From Ruminococcus sp. XPD3002 (lineage in GTDB: Bacteria > Bacillota > Clostridia > Oscillospirales > Ruminococcaceae), in NCBI GenBank assembly GCA_900119535.1, contig FPJT01000003.1, forward strand, positions 124,001 to 188,000: 64,000 nt of DNA. Reading direction: 5' to 3'. Below are positions 50,656 through 60,329 of the stretch, one piece after another. Made by a program: the position numbers and the translations under genes. How positions within the stretch are numbered: the stretch's first letter is position 1; every line of letters begins with the position of its first letter. The notes under the pieces are model-generated. The model saw nothing but the letters and a program-made list of their open reading frames with translations, did no database searches and was not told where the DNA came from.

Positions 50656-53600
50656 ATGGATAATTTCAGAAACGAAAGTCCCTATGTTCAGCAGGGACTC
50701 TATCATCCCCGTTTTGAACACGATAACTGCGGTATCGGTGCAGTTGTCAATATCAAGGGAGAGCAGTCACGCTATGTTGTGGACAGCGCCCTTACTATAG
50801 TTGAAAAGCTGGAACACCGTGCAGGCAAGGATGCCGAGGGCAAAACAGGCGACGGTGTAGGAATACTGGTTCAGATGCCCTACAGCTTCTTTATCGGAGA
50901 GACCGGAAAGCTCGGTCACGATATCGGCGGAAAAGGCGATTTCGGCGTTGGAATGTTCTTTTTTCCGCAGAACGAACTGAAACGCGGTCAGGCTATGAAG
51001 CTCTTCGAGCTCATAACAGAAAAGAACGGTATGGAGTTCATATGCTGGAGAGAGGTACCCGTATCCGCAGACATTCTCGGACAGAAGGCTCTCGAAAGTA
51101 TGCCATGCATCATGCAGGGATTCGTAAGACGTCCCGAGGGATGTCCGCAAGGTCTGGACTTCGACCGCAGACTCTTTATCGCAAGGAGAGAGTTCGAGCA
51201 GTCCGACGAGAACACATACGTATGCTCACTCTCAAGCCGTACAATAGTCTACAAGGGCATGTTTCTGGTTGACGAGCTGAGACGCTTCTACACGGACCTC
51301 CAGAGCGAGAATTTCACATCCGCTATCGCTATGGTACACTCCCGTTTCTCCACAAATACCAACCCAAGCTGGCAGAAGGCTCACCCTAACCGCTTCATCG
51401 TCCACAACGGCGAGATAAACACTATCACAGGCAATGCGGACAAGATGCTTGCCCGTGAGGAGAGCATGTCCTGCGAGGCTCTTAAAAACGATATGTACAA
51501 GATACTCCCTGCAATAAACGTGAACGGTTCGGACTCCGCAAGACTGGATAACGCTCTCGAATTCATGGTGATGTCGGGTATGCCCCTGCCCCTTGCGGTC
51601 ATGATAACCATTCCCGAACCCTGGAAGAACGACAGGACTATCTCACGCTCCAAATACGACCTTTACCAGTACTACGCTACCATGATGGAGCCCTGGGACG
51701 GTCCCGCATCAATAATTTTCTCGGACGGCGATGTTATGGGCGCTGTACTGGACAGAAACGGACTTCGTCCCTCACGCTACTGCGTTACAAGCGACGGTTA
51801 TCTCATCCTCTCATCCGAAACGGGATGCATCGATATACCTGCGGACAAGGTAGTGAAAAAGGACCGCCTCCGTCCCGGTAAAATGCTCCTTGCAGACACG
51901 AAGCAGGGACGCATCATCGAGGATGACGAGATAAAGTCCGCATATGCCCTCCGTCAGCCTTACGGCGAGTGGCTGGACGCAAACCTTGTCCGCCTTCACG
52001 ACCTTCACATTCCAAACAAGGGCGTAAGAACTTACTCTGACGAGGAGCTTTCAAAGCTCTGGAAGGCTTTCGGCTACTCCTATGAGGACATCCGCACTTC
52101 TATCCTGCCTATGGCGGAAAAAGGCGCTGAGCCTATAGCATCTATGGGAAGCGATATACCTCTGCCGCCGCTGGACAAGCAGTCCCCGCCCCTTTTCAGC
52201 TATTTCCGTCAGCTTTTCGCACAGGTCACCAACCCTCCCTTTGACGCTATCCGTGAGGAGATAGTAACAGATACAAGCGTCTACATCGGCAAGGACGGAA
52301 ATCTGCTGGAGGAGCGTCCCGAGAACTGTCACGTACTTAAAATTGAGAATCCCATACTCACAGAGACAGACATGCTGAAGATAAAGTCCCTTGACTCCGA
52401 TGGACTGAAAAGCGCTGTCATCCCCATAACCTACTACATCGGAACTCCACTGGAAAAGGCTATAGACAGGCTTTTCATCGAGGCGGACAAGGCTTACCGC
52501 GACGGTGCATCCATACTCATCCTCTCCGACAGAGGCGTGGACGAATTCCACTGTCCTATCCCCTCGCTCCTTGCGGTTTCCGCACTTCAGCAGCACCTTG
52601 TTTCCACCAAGAAGCGCACCGCTGTTGCTATGATACTGGAGTCCGCAGAGCCGAGAGAAGTACACCACTTCGCCGCACTTTTAGGCTACGGTGCATGTGC
52701 CGTGAACCCCTACCTTGCACACGAGACGATCCGCTCCCTTATAGCTGAGGGTACTCTCGACAAGGACCTCTATGCTGCCGAGGACGATTACAACTCCGCT
52801 ATCCTCCACGGCATAGTGAAAATAGCCTCAAAAATGGGCATCTCCACAATACAGTCCTATCAGGGAAGCAAGCTCTTTGAAGCAGTCGGCGTATCGGACG
52901 AACTGATAAACAGGTATTTTTCGGGAACTGTCAGCCGTATCGGCGGAATTGGTCTCACTGACATAAGCCGCCGCACAGAGAAGCTCCACACTGCCGCTTT
53001 CGATCCGCTCGGACTGGCTGTAAATGACAGTATCGGCAGCGCAGGAAGCCACAAGCTCCGCAGCGGAAAGTCCGACCACCTTTATACTCCCGAGACCATA
53101 CATCTCCTCCAGCAGGCTGCTATGACAGGCAGCTACGAGACTTTCAAGAAGTACACCGAATGTCTCACCCGTGAGGACAACGAGCTTACACTCCGCAGTC
53201 TCCTTGATATCAGGTTCGACGAGAACGGCGGTATACCGATAGATGAAGTGGAATCCGTCGAGAGCATCTGCACACGCTTCAAGACGGGAGCCATGTCCTA
53301 CGGCTCTATATCGCAGGAGGCTCACGAGTGTATGGCTGTTGCTATGAACAGCATCGGCGGTAAGTCCAACAGCGGTGAGGGCGGAGAAAGTCCCGACAGA
53401 TTAACGTCTGACCGCTGCTCCGCTATAAAGCAGGTTGCTTCGGGACGTTTCGGCGTTACAAGCGAATACCTCGTTTCCGCACAGGAGATACAGATAAAAA
53501 TGGCTCAGGGCGCTAAGCCCGGCGAGGGCGGACATCTCCCCTCGGGCAAGGTCTATCCGTGGATCGCTAAAACTCGTCATTCCACCGCAGGTGTGGGACT

Positions 53601-55182
53601 TATCTCACCTCCGCCCCACCACGATATCTACTCTATCGAGGATCTCGCTCAGCTCATCTACGACCTCAAAAACGCCAACGACAAGGCTCGTATCTCCGTA
53701 AAGCTCGTTTCAGAGGCAGGTGTGGGTACTGTTGCGGCAGGCGTTGCAAAGGCAGGTGCTCAGGTCATCCTCATTTCGGGATATGACGGCGGAACGGGCG
53801 CAGCTCCGAGAAGCTCCATTTACAATGCAGGTCTGCCGTGGGAGCTCGGACTGGCAGAGGCTCATCAGACACTGATGCTCAACGGTCTCCGTTCAAGAGT
53901 ACGCATCGAAACGGACGGCAAGCTCATGACGGGACGGGACGTACTTGTTGCTGCTCTTCTCGGCGCAGAGGAATTCGGCTTCGCAACAGCTCCACTTGTA
54001 ACAATGGGATGCGTGATGATGAGAGTCTGCAACCTCGATACCTGTCCGATGGGCATCGCTACACAGAACCCCGAACTGAGAAAGCGTTTCCGCGGCAAAC
54101 CCGAGTATATCGTCAATTTCATGCACTTCATCGCTCAGGAGCTCCGTGAATATATGGCTAAGCTGGGCATACGCACTGTTGACGAGCTTGTGGGACGCAC
54201 TGACCTTCTCATCCCCAAAAATGACACTCACGGCATCGACCTCAGCGCAGTCCTCAGCACTTCCGGTCAGGGAAAACAGCATTTCGATCCGGCTGATGTT
54301 TACGATTTTGCTCTTGACAGAACTATAGACCGCCGTGTTATAATAAAGAAGCTGGGAAGCGCCCTCAAAAACGGAACTCCAAAGACGATATCAGTGGACG
54401 TTGTCAATACGGACCGCTCCGCAGGTACTCTCACAGGTGCAGAGATAACACGCATCCACGGCGAGAACGCTCTCCCTGACGATACCTTCACGGTAAAATG
54501 TACAGGCAGCGGCGGACAGTCCTTCGGCGCTTTCATACCGAAGGGACTCACCCTCGAACTCTGCGGCGACAGCAACGATTACTTCGGCAAGGGCCTCTCG
54601 GGAGGCAGACTGGTGCTCTATCCTCCAAAGGACTCCGCTTTCAGGGCGGACGAGAATATCATCGTCGGAAACGTTGCACTCTACGGCGCTACATCGGGCA
54701 AGGCTTTCATCAACGGCATCGCAGGCGAACGATTCTGCGTAAGGAACTCGGGAGCTGTTGCGGTCTGCGAAGGCACAGGCGACCACGGCTGCGAGTACAT
54801 GACAGGCGGTCGTGCAGTAATTCTCGGTCGGACGGGCAAGAACTTCGCCGCAGGTATGTCAGGCGGTATCGCATACGTTCTGGACGAGGAGCATGACCTC
54901 TACACGCGACTCAACAAGTCCCTTGTATCCCTTGAAGCAGTTACCGCAGAGGAGGATGTATCGGAGCTTAAGGCTATCATCGAAGAACACGCACAGGCTA
55001 CAGGTTCAGTCAAGGCAAAGGCTATACTCGCCGACTTTGACAGCTATATCCCTCGCTTCAAGAAGATAATACCTCACGATTATGCAAAGATACAGTCAAC
55101 GGTTGCCGAGCTTGAAAGAGCGGGCGTTAGCAGCGAAAAGGCTGAGATAGAAGCCTTTGAGCTTATCAGAAAGGAGGCGTGA
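50656..55182 (+). CDS. gltB: Glutamate synthase (GOGAT) large subunit
   Basis: Transfers the amide of glutamine to 2-oxoglutarate, giving two glutamates. 1508 aa, normal length. A propeptide of 24 residues is followed by the nucleophile Cys of the class II amidotransferase (FEHDNCGIGAVV). The FMN-binding synthase domain (about 840-1190) includes SGEGGESPDR and GYDGGTGAAPRSS. 3Fe-4S cysteines: CVMMRVCNLDTC (about 1118-1129). The C-terminal GxGxG helix is at about 1250-1450. ATG 50656 has AAAGG 12 nt upstream. First gene of gltB-gltD-glnA-like-nitR-purF. Confidence 0.96.
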   Translation: MDNFRNESPYVQQGLYHPRFEHDNCGIGAVVNIKGEQSRYVVDSALTIVEKLEHRAGKDAEGKTGDGVGILVQMPYSFFIGETGKLGHDIGGKGDFGVGMFFFPQNELKRGQAMKLFELITEKNGMEFICWREVPVSADILGQKALESMPCIMQGFVRRPEGCPQGLDFDRRLFIARREFEQSDENTYVCSLSSRTIVYKGMFLVDELRRFYTDLQSENFTSAIAMVHSRFSTNTNPSWQKAHPNRFIVHNGEINTITGNADKMLAREESMSCEALKNDMYKILPAINVNGSDSARLDNALEFMVMSGMPLPLAVMITIPEPWKNDRTISRSKYDLYQYYATMMEPWDGPASIIFSDGDVMGAVLDRNGLRPSRYCVTSDGYLILSSETGCIDIPADKVVKKDRLRPGKMLLADTKQGRIIEDDEIKSAYALRQPYGEWLDANLVRLHDLHIPNKGVRTYSDEELSKLWKAFGYSYEDIRTSILPMAEKGAEPIASMGSDIPLPPLDKQSPPLFSYFRQLFAQVTNPPFDAIREEIVTDTSVYIGKDGNLLEERPENCHVLKIENPILTETDMLKIKSLDSDGLKSAVIPITYYIGTPLEKAIDRLFIEADKAYRDGASILILSDRGVDEFHCPIPSLLAVSALQQHLVSTKKRTAVAMILESAEPREVHHFAALLGYGACAVNPYLAHETIRSLIAEGTLDKDLYAAEDDYNSAILHGIVKIASKMGISTIQSYQGSKLFEAVGVSDELINRYFSGTVSRIGGIGLTDISRRTEKLHTAAFDPLGLAVNDSIGSAGSHKLRSGKSDHLYTPETIHLLQQAAMTGSYETFKKYTECLTREDNELTLRSLLDIRFDENGGIPIDEVESVESICTRFKTGAMSYGSISQEAHECMAVAMNSIGGKSNSGEGGESPDRLTSDRCSAIKQVASGRFGVTSEYLVSAQEIQIKMAQGAKPGEGGHLPSGKVYPWIAKTRHSTAGVGLISPPPHHDIYSIEDLAQLIYDLKNANDKARISVKLVSEAGVGTVAAGVAKAGAQVILISGYDGGTGAAPRSSIYNAGLPWELGLAEAHQTLMLNGLRSRVRIETDGKLMTGRDVLVAALLGAEEFGFATAPLVTMGCVMMRVCNLDTCPMGIATQNPELRKRFRGKPEYIVNFMHFIAQELREYMAKLGIRTVDELVGRTDLLIPKNDTHGIDLSAVLSTSGQGKQHFDPADVYDFALDRTIDRRVIIKKLGSALKNGTPKTISVDVVNTDRSAGTLTGAEITRIHGENALPDDTFTVKCTGSGGQSFGAFIPKGLTLELCGDSNDYFGKGLSGGRLVLYPPKDSAFRADENIIVGNVALYGATSGKAFINGIAGERFCVRNSGAVAVCEGTGDHGCEYMTGGRAVILGRTGKNFAAGMSGGIAYVLDEEHDLYTRLNKSLVSLEAVTAEEDVSELKAIIEEHAQATGSVKAKAILADFDSYIPRFKKIIPHDYAKIQSTVAELERAGVSSEKAEIEAFELIRKEA

Positions 55183-55185
55183 GCC

Positions 55186-56670
55186 ATGGGAAAAGCTACA
55201 GGTTTTCTTGAATACACAAGATGCGAAACAACTGCGAAAGAACCTCTCGAACGCATAAAGGACTATAACGAGTTCCACGCTCCGCTCAGTGAGGAACAGC
55301 GTCGTGAACAGGCGGCAAGATGCATGGACTGCGGAGTACCTTTCTGTCAGAACGGTAAAATGCTCTGCGGTATGATATCAGGCTGTCCCCTTAACAACCT
55401 CATCCCCGAATGGAACGACCTTGTTTACCGCGATCAGAAGGAACAGGCTCTCAGCCGCCTTATGATGACCAATAACTTCCCCGAATTCACTTCGAGAGTT
55501 TGTCCCGCACTCTGCGAAAAGGCATGCACCTGCGGACTGGAAGGCTCTCCCGTGACCGTCAGGGAAAACGAGCGCTCAATTATCGAGTACGGCTTTGAAA
55601 AGGGACTCGTTCAGCCGCAGATACCAAAGGTACGCAGCGGCAAGCGCATTGCCGTTATCGGTTCGGGACCTTCCGGACTCGCCGCAGCTGATACCCTCAA
55701 CAAGAGAGGTCACAGCGTTACAGTATTCGAGCGTTCGGACCGTGCAGGAGGACTTCTTATGTACGGTATCCCAAACATGAAGCTGGAAAAGCACATTATC
55801 GAGCGCCGCACCGAACTTATGCGCGCCGAGGGCGTCGAGTTCGTGACTAATGCGGACGTAGGCGGAAATGTCTCCGCAGAGGAGATACTCAATAAGTTCG
55901 ATGCAGTCATACTCGCCTGCGGTTCGTCCAATCCCCGTGACATAAAGGCGAAGGGACGCGATGCAGAGGGCATCCACTTCGCAGTGGACTTCCTTAAGGC
56001 TACAACAAAAAGCCTTCTCGATTCGGACCTTACCGACGGTAAATTCATCTCAGCAAAGGACAAGAACGTGGTCATAATCGGTGGCGGAGATACGGGCAAC
56101 GACTGCGTAGGTACTGCTGTACGTCACAGCTGTAAGTCGGTGACTCAGCTTGAAATGATGCCGAAGCTCCCCGATGAAAGGGCGGAAAACAATCCGTGGC
56201 CCCAGTGGCCGAGAGTCTGCAAGACGGACTACGGTCAGGAGGAAGCTATCGCCGTATTCGGTCACGATCCGAGAATATACACAACTACCGTCAAGGAGTT
56301 CATCAAGGACGAAAAAGGCAGACTCTCCGCAATCAGGACTGTAAAGCTGGAATTCGTTCCCGACGAGGCAAGCGGCAGAAAGGTACCAAAAGAGATACAG
56401 GGAAGCGAAGAAGTCATCCCCTGTGAACTCTGTCTCATCGCCGCAGGATTCCTCGGCTGTCAGGACTACGTTGCAAATGCCTTCGGAGTTCAGCTTGACG
56501 GACGCATAAACGTAAAAACAGCATCAGGCAGTCACGCCACAAACGTTCCAAAGGTATTCACCGCAGGAGACATGCACATCGGACAGTCCCTTGTGGTAAG
56601 AGCTATCCGCGAGGGCAGGGATGCCGCCGCAGAAACAGACAGATACCTTATGGGCTACACCAATCTATAA
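55186..56670 (+). CDS. gltD: Glutamate synthase small subunit
   Basis: Supplies electrons from NAD(P)H to GltB. 494 aa. N-terminal iron-sulfur cysteines in ARCMDCGVPFCQ, CGMISGCPLNNLIPEWNDLV and CPALCEKACTCG; FAD site IAVIGSGPSGLAAADTLNKRG (starting about 154); NAD(P) site VVIIGGGDTGNDCVGTAVRH (starting about 296). It starts 3 nt after the gltB stop with GGAGG inside the gltB end. Confidence 0.96.
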   Translation: MGKATGFLEYTRCETTAKEPLERIKDYNEFHAPLSEEQRREQAARCMDCGVPFCQNGKMLCGMISGCPLNNLIPEWNDLVYRDQKEQALSRLMMTNNFPEFTSRVCPALCEKACTCGLEGSPVTVRENERSIIEYGFEKGLVQPQIPKVRSGKRIAVIGSGPSGLAAADTLNKRGHSVTVFERSDRAGGLLMYGIPNMKLEKHIIERRTELMRAEGVEFVTNADVGGNVSAEEILNKFDAVILACGSSNPRDIKAKGRDAEGIHFAVDFLKATTKSLLDSDLTDGKFISAKDKNVVIIGGGDTGNDCVGTAVRHSCKSVTQLEMMPKLPDERAENNPWPQWPRVCKTDYGQEEAIAVFGHDPRIYTTTVKEFIKDEKGRLSAIRTVKLEFVPDEASGRKVPKEIQGSEEVIPCELCLIAAGFLGCQDYVANAFGVQLDGRINVKTASGSHATNVPKVFTAGDMHIGQSLVVRAIREGRDAAAETDRYLMGYTNL

Positions 56671-56681
56671 CGGAGGACGAA

Positions 56682-57959
56682 ATGATTTATTCCGAAAACG
56701 AAATTCTACAGTATATTGATGAAAACGATGTGAAGTTCGTAAAGCTTACATTCTGCGACCTTCACGGCAGACTGAAAAACATTTCCATTCTTTCTTCCGA
56801 GCTTGCTGTCACCTTCGAGCACGGAGTAAGGATAGCCGCAAAGAAGATATCAGGCTTTGAAGCCGCAAAGGGCAGGGACATTTTCCTCTTCCCCGATGCA
56901 AAGACCATGACAGTACTGCCGTGGAGACCTCAGCAGGGCAGAGTTATCAGGATGTTCTGCTATATACGCTATTCGGACGGCTCTCCCTTCGAGGGGGACG
57001 GCCGTTCGTTCCTGAGAAAAGCCATGAAGGAAGCCGTGAATGCAGGCTATTGCTTCCGTTTCGGTACTTCATGCGAGTTCACGCTGTTCAAAAACGCTGA
57101 AAACGGTATCCCTACGAAAACTCCCCACGACAATGCAGGCTACTGCGATACAGCTCCCGATGACAAGGGCGAGAATATCCGCCGTGACGTCTGCCTTACT
57201 CTCGAACAGATGGGCATACACCCCGTTTCTTCCCGTCACGAAAGCGGATGCGGTCAGCATGAGATAGACTTCAATGCTTCCTCTGCACTCAAAGCTGCGG
57301 ACACATTCCTGAGCTTCAAATCCGCTGTCAAGTCCGTAGCCGAGACTCACGGAGTTCACGCAAGCTTCATGCCTAAGCCCCTTCGTACAGACTGCGGAAA
57401 CGGTATGCATATCAGCTTCAATATCTTCCCCGACAGCGACTTCATGGAGGAGCGCGGAGTAAGCAGCGGCGTGGAGCTTAAAAGCGCTGCGGCAGGTATA
57501 ATGGAGCATATCCGCGATTTCACCCTCTTTACAAATTCAACTGTCAATTCCTACGCAAGGCTCGGCGAGTTCACAGCTCCCAGGGACATACTCTGGGCGG
57601 CTGACGAGGGTTCACAGCTCATCAGAATGGACGCTGAAAGCGAGGATTCACCCGTTGAACTGAGAGCCGCAGACTGCGTCTGCAATCCCTATTTCGCTTT
57701 CGGACTCATGATATACGCCGCTCTGGAGGGCATAGCCGCAAAAACTCAGCTCCCTGCGGAAAACGAAAGCAGGGGCAGACTCCCCTCCTCTCTTGAAGAA
57801 GCGGCTGACTCTGCGGAAAAATCGGACTTCGTAAAGAAGTACATCCCCTCAAACATCCTTGAAACTCTCATTGCTCACAGCAGAAAAGAGTGGAAGGACT
57901 ACTCTACAGCTTACGACAAGGAAGCTTTCGAGGACAACACATATTTCTACAGTTTATAA
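56682..57959 (+). CDS. Type I-like glutamine synthetase family protein, divergent
   Basis: 425 aa, somewhat shorter than standard GSI. Recognisable GS elements: FVKLTFCDLHGRLKNISI (beta-grasp, about 19-36), RHESGCGQHEIDF (metal Glu residues), MPKPLRTDCGNGMHISFN, NSYARLGEFTAP and VELRAADCVCNPYFAFGLM. At the first metal site the usual E-x-E reads S-x-E (FGTSCEFTLF), so one ligand is missing. It could be an active low-rate GS, an enzyme for a related substrate, or a regulator. It lies directly before the ANTAR gene; in solventogenic clostridia a glnA gene sits beside nitR. CGGAGG precedes the ATG. Confidence 0.8.
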   Translation: MIYSENEILQYIDENDVKFVKLTFCDLHGRLKNISILSSELAVTFEHGVRIAAKKISGFEAAKGRDIFLFPDAKTMTVLPWRPQQGRVIRMFCYIRYSDGSPFEGDGRSFLRKAMKEAVNAGYCFRFGTSCEFTLFKNAENGIPTKTPHDNAGYCDTAPDDKGENIRRDVCLTLEQMGIHPVSSRHESGCGQHEIDFNASSALKAADTFLSFKSAVKSVAETHGVHASFMPKPLRTDCGNGMHISFNIFPDSDFMEERGVSSGVELKSAAAGIMEHIRDFTLFTNSTVNSYARLGEFTAPRDILWAADEGSQLIRMDAESEDSPVELRAADCVCNPYFAFGLMIYAALEGIAAKTQLPAENESRGRLPSSLEEAADSAEKSDFVKKYIPSNILETLIAHSRKEWKDYSTAYDKEAFEDNTYFYSL

Positions 57960-57971
57960 CGGAGGTCTGCT

Positions 57972-58553
57972 TTGGAAAAGGTACTTGTAATATCAAGCAG
58001 CAAAAGCGCCTCTGAAGCTCTCGTTAACTTCCTCCGCGACTCCTTTCGATGTACCCCGAAGCTGGTTGAATCGGCTTATCAGGCTAAGGTCTATCTCGAT
58101 GCCGAACCTTCTGTGGAGCTTGCAGTCATAAACTCGCCCCTTCTGGACGAATCGGGTTTCGAGCTTGCGGAGTATATCATCGAAAAAACTGCCGCAAACT
58201 GCATCTTCATGATAAAGGAGGAGCACGTTGAAAAGGTAAGCGAACGTGCGGAGAAATGCGGTATCATCATCGTTGCAAAGCCATTCAGCAGGAACATCCT
58301 CTATCAGCTGGTAAAGACGCTTGATATAGCCGTTACACGGTCCCTTAAGCTCTACAGCGAGAACCTCCGCCTTGAGGAGAAGATAAGGGAGATACAGACA
58401 GTGGATAAGGCTAAATTCATGCTCATGGAGTTCAAGGGAATGACCGAGGCGGAAGCTCATGCCTACCTTGAACAGTACGCCATGAACAAGCGCAAGAAGA
58501 AAAGCATTGCGGCTCTTGAACTGATAGACAGGATAAACGAGCAGTATCTGTAA
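57972..58553 (+). CDS. nitR: ANTAR-domain response-regulator-like antiterminator, NitR type
   Basis: RNA-binding regulator, 193 aa. Residues 1-125 are a degenerate receiver-like domain (VLVISSSKSASEALVNFLRD, AVINSPLLDESGFELAEYI) where the acidic pocket is not intact: the phospho-Asp position reads Asn-Ser. A coiled coil (about 127-143) leads to a C-terminal ANTAR domain (DKAKFMLMEFKGMTEAEAHAYLEQYAMNKRKK). ANTAR proteins bind leader RNA and prevent terminator formation. The start is a TTG at 57972 with GGAGG 6 nt upstream. Context (gltBD, GS-like, Amt) matches NitR of clostridia. Leader terminators at 50332 and 50561 are the obvious targets. Confidence 0.9.
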   Translation: MEKVLVISSSKSASEALVNFLRDSFRCTPKLVESAYQAKVYLDAEPSVELAVINSPLLDESGFELAEYIIEKTAANCIFMIKEEHVEKVSERAEKCGIIIVAKPFSRNILYQLVKTLDIAVTRSLKLYSENLRLEEKIREIQTVDKAKFMLMEFKGMTEAEAHAYLEQYAMNKRKKKSIAALELIDRINEQYL

Positions 58554-58566
58554 GAGGTGTAAATAA

Positions 58567-59988
58567 ATGTTTGATTCAATTCACGAGGAATGCGGCGTTT
58601 TCGGCATTTTCGAGAAGGAATGCGCCGATCCCGCTTCCTCGGCTTATTTCGGACTTTACGCACTTCAGCACCGCGGTCAGGAAAGCTGCGGTATAGCTGT
58701 GTGCGATGACGGCGTTTTCAGACATAAACGTGCGGACGGACTGGTTTCCGAGGTCTTCACCCGTGAGGAGCTTGACAGACTCGGCAAAGGCAATATGGCT
58801 GTGGGACACGTCCGCTATTCCACTACGGGCGGACACAACCCCAATAATATCCAGCCCCTTGTTATCCGCCATATCAAGGGAAATATGGCACTCGTCCACA
58901 ACGGCAATCTCGTTAATGCGGCGGAGCTGAGACGTTCATTTGAGCTTTCGGGCGCTATCTTCCACGGTACTTCCGATACTGAAGCTATCGCATATGAGAT
59001 AGTACGTGAACGCCTTAACTGCCACTCCACGGAAGAAGCTGTTGAACGTGCCATGCCGAGACTCAGGGGAGCTTACTCCTGTATACTCATGACCGCCACG
59101 AAACTCATAGCTTTCCGTGATCCCGACGGCTTCCGTCCCCTGTGCATAGGCCGCACTCATGACGGCGCTTACGTTGTGGCTTCCGAGTCCTGTGCTCTCG
59201 AGACCGTCGGTGCCGAGTTCATCCGTGATATGGATGCAGGCGAGATAGTCGTCATAAACAATGAAGGTCTCCGTCCCATAAGGACTCACTGCGGCAAAGG
59301 CAAGAATATCTGCATTTTCGAGTATATCTACTTTGCTCGTCCCGATTCCGTCATCGAGGGTGTTTCAGTCCACCACGCAAGACTTAAGGCAGGTCAGCTT
59401 CTGGCAAAGCACAGCCCCGTACCTGCGGACATCGTTATCGGCGTTCCCGATTCGGGACTGGACGCCGCTCTCGGTTACGCAAATGAAAGCGGTATCCCCT
59501 ACGGAATCGGCTTCATCAAGAACAAATACATCGGCAGAAGCTTCATCCAGCCAAGTCAGGATCAGCGTGAGAACGCCGTAAAGATAAAGCTCAATGCAGT
59601 ACGTGAGAGCGTTGCGGGCAAGCGTGTTATAATGATAGATGATTCCATAGTGCGCGGAACCACAAGCGCAAGGATAGTCAGACTTCTCCGTGACGCAGGC
59701 GCAAAGGAAGTCCATGTCCGCATATCATCTCCCCCATTCCTGCACTCCTGCTATTTCGGTACGGATATCGACTCGGAAGAGAATCTCATCGCAGGTAAAT
59801 ACAGCTCTGCCGACGAGATAGCCAAGGTCATCGGTGCGGACTCGCTCGCCTATCTGCCTGTAGAGTCCCTCAGCGAACTCATCGACGGTAAATGCGGTTA
59901 TTGCCGTGGATGCTTTACCGGTTCATACCCCGTGGACGTCTCGGGCGCAGGAAGCAAGAACAAGTTCGACGAGAAGATACATAAGTGA
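58567..59988 (+). CDS. purF: Amidophosphoribosyltransferase
   Basis: First committed step of purine synthesis: glutamine plus PRPP gives phosphoribosylamine. 473 aa. Short propeptide MFDSIHEE, then nucleophile Cys9 (CGVFGIF). Class II amidotransferase 9-230 (YSTTGGHNPNNIQPL, GTSDTEAIAYE); phosphoribosyltransferase 240-473 with PRPP loop VIMIDDSIVRGTTSARIVRL (about 355-374) and 4Fe-4S-type cysteines (CGYCRGCF). Starts 13 bp after nitR, apart from other purine genes, so its expression follows nitrogen status. Confidence 0.95.
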   Translation: MFDSIHEECGVFGIFEKECADPASSAYFGLYALQHRGQESCGIAVCDDGVFRHKRADGLVSEVFTREELDRLGKGNMAVGHVRYSTTGGHNPNNIQPLVIRHIKGNMALVHNGNLVNAAELRRSFELSGAIFHGTSDTEAIAYEIVRERLNCHSTEEAVERAMPRLRGAYSCILMTATKLIAFRDPDGFRPLCIGRTHDGAYVVASESCALETVGAEFIRDMDAGEIVVINNEGLRPIRTHCGKGKNICIFEYIYFARPDSVIEGVSVHHARLKAGQLLAKHSPVPADIVIGVPDSGLDAALGYANESGIPYGIGFIKNKYIGRSFIQPSQDQRENAVKIKLNAVRESVAGKRVIMIDDSIVRGTTSARIVRLLRDAGAKEVHVRISSPPFLHSCYFGTDIDSEENLIAGKYSSADEIAKVIGADSLAYLPVESLSELIDGKCGYCRGCFTGSYPVDVSGAGSKNKFDEKIHK

Positions 59989-60083
59989 TCGTGTTTTCAT
60001 ACAGTTCAGCAAATTACGGTACGGTAAAAAAACAGCAGCAGGGGTAAGGTGTGTACTCATATAGCAGCTTTATATGTAATTAT

Positions 60084-60300
60084 CGGGGGCAAACCTTTCT
60101 GAGGAAAGGTTCTTCCCCCGTACCCCTTTTCCAAAGACTTTTTGCTCCAAATTTTCAGCCTGATATATCCCTTAAAAAAAAATTGCTGCTTATCATACAT
60201 AGCAGCAAAGGGATATATCAGGCTGAAAATTTAAGGCAAAAGTTTTAGGAAGGGAGTTTGAGGGATAACCCTTTTTCAAAAGGGTTTCCCTCAATATCAC
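60084..60300. repeat. 217-bp palindromic intergenic element, two inverted repeat copies
   Basis: Core arms of 25 bp are perfect (60149-60173 with 60208-60232); an inner TTGCTGCT/AGCAGCAA stem caps them. Each flank carries its own hairpin: CGGGGG/CCCCCG (60084-60120) and TTGAGGGA/CCCTCAA (60258-60294). The two outer halves align with each other in inverted orientation and with the copy at 37570. It fills the gap between the convergent purF and acyltransferase genes, where it would terminate both. Confidence 0.75.
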
Positions 60301-60329
60301 GTGTAAAAACTACTATAAGAGTACCGTCC

